64,000 nucleotides of DNA. Source: Poriferisodalis sp965208895 (GTDB lineage Bacteria > Actinomycetota > Acidimicrobiia > Acidimicrobiales > Poriferisodalaceae). Positions 61,063 to 64,000 of the stretch are shown one piece after another; positions within the stretch are counted from its first letter, which is position 1; each line of letters begins with the position of its first letter. The DNA lies in NCBI RefSeq assembly GCF_965208895.1, contig NZ_OZ242363.1, positions 2,542,001 through 2,606,000 on the forward strand, written 5' to 3'. A program made the position numbers and the translations under genes. The notes beneath the pieces were generated by a model. It searched no databases, was not told the DNA's origin, and saw only the letters and a program-made list of their open reading frames with translations.

Positions 61063-61085
61063 GTTGTCCACTAACTGTGGACAAC
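61063..61085. promoter_or_regulatory. Inverted DnaA-box pair in the parB-cwlM gap
   Basis: GTTGTCCAC (61063-61071), loop TAACT, GTGGACAAC (61077-61085): a perfect 9-bp inverted repeat. It contains TTGTCCACT on the plus strand and TTGTCCACA on the minus strand, both DnaA-box-like. It could be a DnaA site, or a hairpin terminator for the convergent parB and cwlM genes; no U-run follows. Confidence 0.6.
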
Positions 61086-61119
61086 TTGGGGAGAAGCACG
61101 CGATTGCTGGAACCGGTGG

Positions 61120-62085
61120 TCAGACAGCGGGATCGTCGGCGAGCAGGTCGCGTGTCGAGCCGGCAACCACGTCGGCCACCTCCCGGCTGCGAGCGAGCAG
61201 AGCGTCAATGCGCTCAAACCGGCACAGCACCGCGGGCATGGCGCTCTCGCGCAGCATTGGCAGCCCCATGCCGTTGGTCGGGATGGCACCGAACATTGGT
61301 TCGAGCTTGCCGGCAATATCGGCTGCGAGCTTGCGACCTGCGCGGCTCACAAAGTGACGGCCCTGGAAGTAGCTGACCGACGGCGCGGCGGGCTTCACCT
61401 CGAAACCGATGTAGACGGCTGCGCCGAAGCGGTTGACCTGCGCGGCTTGCGTCGACCAGTCCGGATGATGAACGGTAAGCACGTCGGCGCCATTGCGCCC
61501 GATCTCGCGCCGCACCGAGGCGGTCACGGGTTCGAGTCCGCCGGCTTCACCCACCGCGATGCGATGTCCAGCCAGCTGCCCGCTTGCGGATTCGAGGCGC
61601 TGGCGTTCGGTGATGTGGGCAACCACCGACGCGTCACCGAGCGGTCGCACCAAGCGCTGCAGCGTCGCCACGGTGCGGCCGCCGCAGACGCCGTCACCGC
61701 CGAGGCCCACGTTCACCTGGAAGTCGGCGAGTGCCGCCGCGGTGAGCGGACCCCAGATCCCGTCGATGCGGCCGAGGGAGAAACCCAAGGTGCTGAGCAT
61801 CCGTTGGACCTCGGCGACGTCGTCACCCCGAAGGTTCGGTGTGCGCAAGTACAGCAGGCGGTCGCCCAGCCGCTGCCCTGCCTCGATCAGCAGCGACCAG
61901 GTCTCGGGACCGCAGATGCCGTCGACATCGATCGATCGCTGCGCCTGGAATGACGTGACGGCTTCGGCAGTCGCCGAGTCGAAGAGTCCGGTGATGGGGC
62001 CATGCCAGTGGCCGGTTGCGCTCAGGCGGTGCTGCAGGTCTCGAACGTGCGGACCTGCCGCGCCGATGCCGAACGGTCGGATCAG
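61120..62085 (-). CDS. cwlM: CwlM-like inactive amidase-family regulator, CTG start likely
   Basis: About 321 residues. Two peptidoglycan-binding-type repeats: one about residues 9-75 (VRDLQHRLSATGHW ... VDGICGPETW) and one about 80-150 (RGDDVAEVQRMLSTLGFSLG ... GDGVCGG). Then an Amidase_3 region whose first Zn His is lost (HRIAVGEAGG instead of DPGHGG) and whose other ligands are not recognisable, so probably non-catalytic, like mycobacterial CwlM that PknB phosphorylates to activate MurA. No ATG/GTG/TTG lies upstream of the first repeat; CTG 62085 overlaps the trxA stop (CTGA). TTG 61848 would lose the first repeat. Confidence 0.8.
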   Translation of the reverse strand: MIRPFGIGAAGPHVRDLQHRLSATGHWHGPITGLFDSATAEAVTSFQAQRSIDVDGICGPETWSLLIEAGQRLGDRLLYLRTPNLRGDDVAEVQRMLSTLGFSLGRIDGIWGPLTAAALADFQVNVGLGGDGVCGGRTVATLQRLVRPLGDASVVAHITERQRLESASGQLAGHRIAVGEAGGLEPVTASVRREIGRNGADVLTVHHPDWSTQAAQVNRFGAAVYIGFEVKPAAPSVSYFQGRHFVSRAGRKLAADIAGKLEPMFGAIPTNGMGLPMLRESAMPAVLCRFERIDALLARSREVADVVAGSTRDLLADDPAV

Positions 62086-62405
62086 AGGAATTCGCCGATC
62101 TCCGCGAGCAAGGCGCTCTTTGGCTTCGCGCCGACGAGGCGTTTCGCCGGTTCGCCGTCTTGGAACATGATGAGCGTGGGAATGCTCATCACCTGGTAGC
62201 GCATAGCCAAGTCGGGACTCTCGTCGACGTTGACCTTCGCGATGCGGATGTTGTCGTGCTCCGAGGCGATCTCCTCAAGAATGGGGGCGATCATCTTGCA
62301 CGGTCCGCACCACTCGGCCCAGAAATCCACCAGCACCGGGCTGTCAGCACTCCCGACGGTCTCGTCGAACGTGCTGTCATCCAAGGTGGAAATGCCTTCG
62401 GCCAT
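62082..62405 (-). CDS. trxA: Thioredoxin
   Basis: 107 residues with active site WCGPCK and the cis-Pro region SIPTLIMFQDG. ATG 62405 with SD GAGGAG at 8 bp. Transcribed with trxB upstream and cwlM downstream, the usual actinobacterial arrangement. Confidence 0.97.
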   Translation of the reverse strand: MAEGISTLDDSTFDETVGSADSPVLVDFWAEWCGPCKMIAPILEEIASEHDNIRIAKVNVDESPDLAMRYQVMSIPTLIMFQDGEPAKRLVGAKPKSALLAEIGEFL

Positions 62406-62482
62406 CGCTGGCTCCTCATCTCGTGGTTGTCGCGAGGTTACCGCTGCGATCTCGCCCAATGGCGGCTCAGCGTGTGGGGGCC

Positions 62483-63505
62483 TCAGTGGCCTTGGGCCTC
62501 GAGCCAGCGCTCGGCGTCAATGGCCGCCTGGCACCCTGAGCCGGCCGCTGTCACTGCTTGGCGGTAGTAGTCGTCTTGTACATCACCGCAAGCGAAGACG
62601 CCCTCGATGTTCGTACGGGCGCTGCCGGCATCGGTCATGAGATAACCATTGGGCTTGCGATCGAGCCAGTCGGCGAACAGCTCCGTGTTCGGTCGGTGGC
62701 CGATCGCGATGAACAGGCCGGTCACGTCCAGCGCCGAACGCTCCTGGGTCTCGGTGTCGATGAGCATGACGCCTTCGAGCTTGTCATCGCCCCGGATTTC
62801 CACCACCTGTCGATTCCACAGGAATTCGATCCGGTCGTTGGCGAGTGCCCGGTCCTGCATGATCTTGGAGGCCCGCAACTGGTCGCGCCGATGTACGACG
62901 TACACCTTGGATGCGAATCGGGTCAAGAACATGGCTTCTTCGAGTGCGCTGTCGCCGCCTCCGACCACTGCGATTTCTTGGCCGCGGAAGAAGAAACCGT
63001 CACAGGTGGCACATGTCGACACCCCGTGGCCGATCAAGCGCTCCTCGTCGGGCAGCCCCAGCATCAGGCTCTGCGCGCCGGTCGAGACGATGACGGTTCG
63101 GCTCCGGTAGCACTCGTCGCCGACCCAGACCGAGAACGGTCGTTCGCTAAAATCCACGCTCGTGGCTTTGGCAGTCACGAATTCGGCGCCGAAGCGCTCC
63201 GCCTGGGCGCGGAAGTTGACCATGAGATCGGGACCCATGACGCCGTCGGGGAATCCGGGGTAGTTCTCCACGTCGGTGGTCAGCATGAGCTGGCCTCCAG
63301 GCTGATCGCTCGTGGAGGAGGGCTCACCTTCGATGACGAGGGGCGCCAGGTTCGCCCGTGCGGTGTAGATAGCGGCAGTGAGACCAGCCGGACCGCTCCC
63401 GACGATGATGACGTCGCGGGGCTCAGTGCCGCATGGGGCGGCATCATCGGACCCAGTGCCGCATGGGGCGGCATCATCGGGCTCAGTGCCGCCGGAGCCG
63501 TTCAT
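62483..63505 (-). CDS. trxB: Thioredoxin reductase with a repetitive N-terminal tail
   Basis: 340 residues. FAD motif IVGSGPAGLTAAIYTAR, redox site CATC, NADPH motif VVGGGDSALEEAM and the C-terminal GVFACGDVQDDYYRQA. The first 30 residues are extra: a repeated DDAAPCGT peptide encoded by 30-bp DNA repeats. ATG 63505 overlaps the upstream gene's stop. Reduces TrxA with NADPH. Confidence 0.95.
   Translation of the reverse strand: MNGSGGTEPDDAAPCGTGSDDAAPCGTEPRDVIIVGSGPAGLTAAIYTARANLAPLVIEGEPSSTSDQPGGQLMLTTDVENYPGFPDGVMGPDLMVNFRAQAERFGAEFVTAKATSVDFSERPFSVWVGDECYRSRTVIVSTGAQSLMLGLPDEERLIGHGVSTCATCDGFFFRGQEIAVVGGGDSALEEAMFLTRFASKVYVVHRRDQLRASKIMQDRALANDRIEFLWNRQVVEIRGDDKLEGVMLIDTETQERSALDVTGLFIAIGHRPNTELFADWLDRKPNGYLMTDAGSARTNIEGVFACGDVQDDYYRQAVTAAGSGCQAAIDAERWLEAQGH
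63421..63498. repeat. 30-bp direct repeats in the trxB 5' end
   Basis: Two near-identical 30-bp units (63421-63450 and 63451-63480, differing at the first bases) and a partial third (63481-63498). On the minus strand they encode DDAAPCGT-type peptides, one cysteine per unit, at the start of TrxB. Confidence 0.9.
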
Positions 63506-63846
63506 GTCCCGCTCGCGGTACGCGGGCGACGCTTGGACCACGCCCATGCTCCGGCACCGCCGAACACGCCTGCCGCGATCAGGTGCGCCGACCACACGTC
63601 ACCGGGCACCGCGATGTCGAGTGCCCGGATGGCGGCAATTGCGATGAGCACCACGACAGCGACGGCTGCGGTCATGATGACGAGGCCGTACACGACGGCG
63701 CGAGCGGCGGTGAGCAGCGGTCCGGTCGTGCGTGCGCGGACGGCCTCGACCAAGTCGACGAAGCGAGCGACCGCTGCATCGACGCTGTCGTCAGCTCCCT
63801 CGGGTGGATTCTCGGGCGGACGGCGTCGCCCCCGCTTCATAACCAT
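63502..63846 (-). CDS. Small two-helix membrane protein
   Basis: About 114 residues from ATG 63846 (ATG 63840 also possible). A basic, Pro-rich N terminus (KRGRRRPPENPPEG), a helical stretch (VDAAVARFVDLVEAVRA), and two TM helices (ARAVVYGLVIMTAAVAVVVLIAIAA and SAHLIAAGVFGGAGAWAW) with a basic end. Stop overlaps the trxB start (ATGA). Family not recognised; function unknown. Confidence 0.65.
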   Translation of the reverse strand: MVMKRGRRRPPENPPEGADDSVDAAVARFVDLVEAVRARTTGPLLTAARAVVYGLVIMTAAVAVVVLIAIAAIRALDIAVPGDVWSAHLIAAGVFGGAGAWAWSKRRPRTASGT

Positions 63847-64000
63847 CGGCGGAAGCCTACGAGACAGGGCCATCCCGCAGCGAAGGCGACGGGCGGCGCA
63901 GTCCCGAGAGGCCGCGCGGATAGGTGAACCTTCCCGCTGTCGCACCAGTTGTTTCCCGCTCTTGTTCGCTGTCGCTCACGGGCCGCACGGGCCACGGCTT
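63847..64000. other. Right-edge sequence without a recognised gene
   Basis: About 150 bp containing no frame I can assign. It may be the upstream region of the membrane-protein gene or the edge of a gene outside the window. Confidence 0.4.

Noticed and set aside
63421..63498. Possible CRISPR-like array
   Set aside because: The units are directly adjacent without spacers and lie inside trxB coding sequence; simple tandem repeats.

Overview
The window is GC-rich actinobacterial DNA that spans the chromosomal origin. Evidence for Actinomycetota: the FHA-FhaB-PstP-FtsW-PBP-PknB-CrgA cell-wall signalling cluster, a CwlM homologue beside trxA/trxB, DUF3566 and DUF3499 proteins, three F420/LLM-type oxidoreductases and a mycothiol-type maleylpyruvate isomerase family protein. 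The CaiB/BaiF and F420 enzyme content and the small RsmG/Jag variants suggest an uncultured lineage such as Acidimicrobiia. That placement is inference.

Layout. 1-1.1 kb: alkylation repair (partial alkA, ogt) and tRNA-Leu. 1.2-8.3 kb: the Ser/Thr kinase and division cluster, tightly coupled, with a PBP that has lost its catalytic motifs. 8.4-13 kb: a secreted serine protease carrying Calx-beta repeats, translationally coupled to a lipoprotein. 13-15.6 kb: small conserved actinobacterial genes and an acyl-CoA dehydrogenase. 15.7-19.2 kb: a giant GLUG/Calx-beta surface protein. 19.3-23.3 kb: acyl-CoA ligase, LLM oxidoreductase, SDR. 23.4-25.6 kb: a second, smaller copy of the protease + lipoprotein module, ending in a fragment of an SDR gene. 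25.6-31.3 kb: double CoA-transferase, enoyl-CoA hydratase, homocysteine methyltransferase family protein, beta-propeller. 31.3-41.4 kb: accessory and metabolic genes, including a truncated TTC38-like gene, a RusA + REase/HEPN-like pair, an MFS carrier, a sterol C-24 methyltransferase-like enzyme, two LLM enzymes, lgt, and tRNA-Ala and tRNA-Ile.

41.5-64 kb is the replication-origin region. To the left of oriC (49.88-50.20 kb) run dnaN-recF-dciA-gyrB-gyrA-tadE-DUF3566. dnaA lies immediately to the right of oriC, on the same strand. Further right are rpmH-rnpA-yidD-yidC-jag-parA-parB, then convergent cwlM-trxA-trxB. Core genes on both sides mostly point away from oriC. Two departures stand out. 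Jag is divided into a Jag_N gene and a KH-R3H gene, separated by a 3.3 kb divergent cassette of a GPP34-cytochrome P450 fusion and a Rieske oxygenase. rsmG is inverted.

Main candidates for new biology: (i) the duplicated secreted protease + lipoprotein module; (ii) the GPP34-P450 fusion with its Rieske partner inside the jag locus, in a genome that also carries a sterol-methyltransferase-like gene; (iii) a PknB cluster with a pseudo-transpeptidase and a pseudo-amidase CwlM; (iv) two core genes (rnpA, cwlM) whose only plausible starts are CTG codons overlapping the preceding stop codon.
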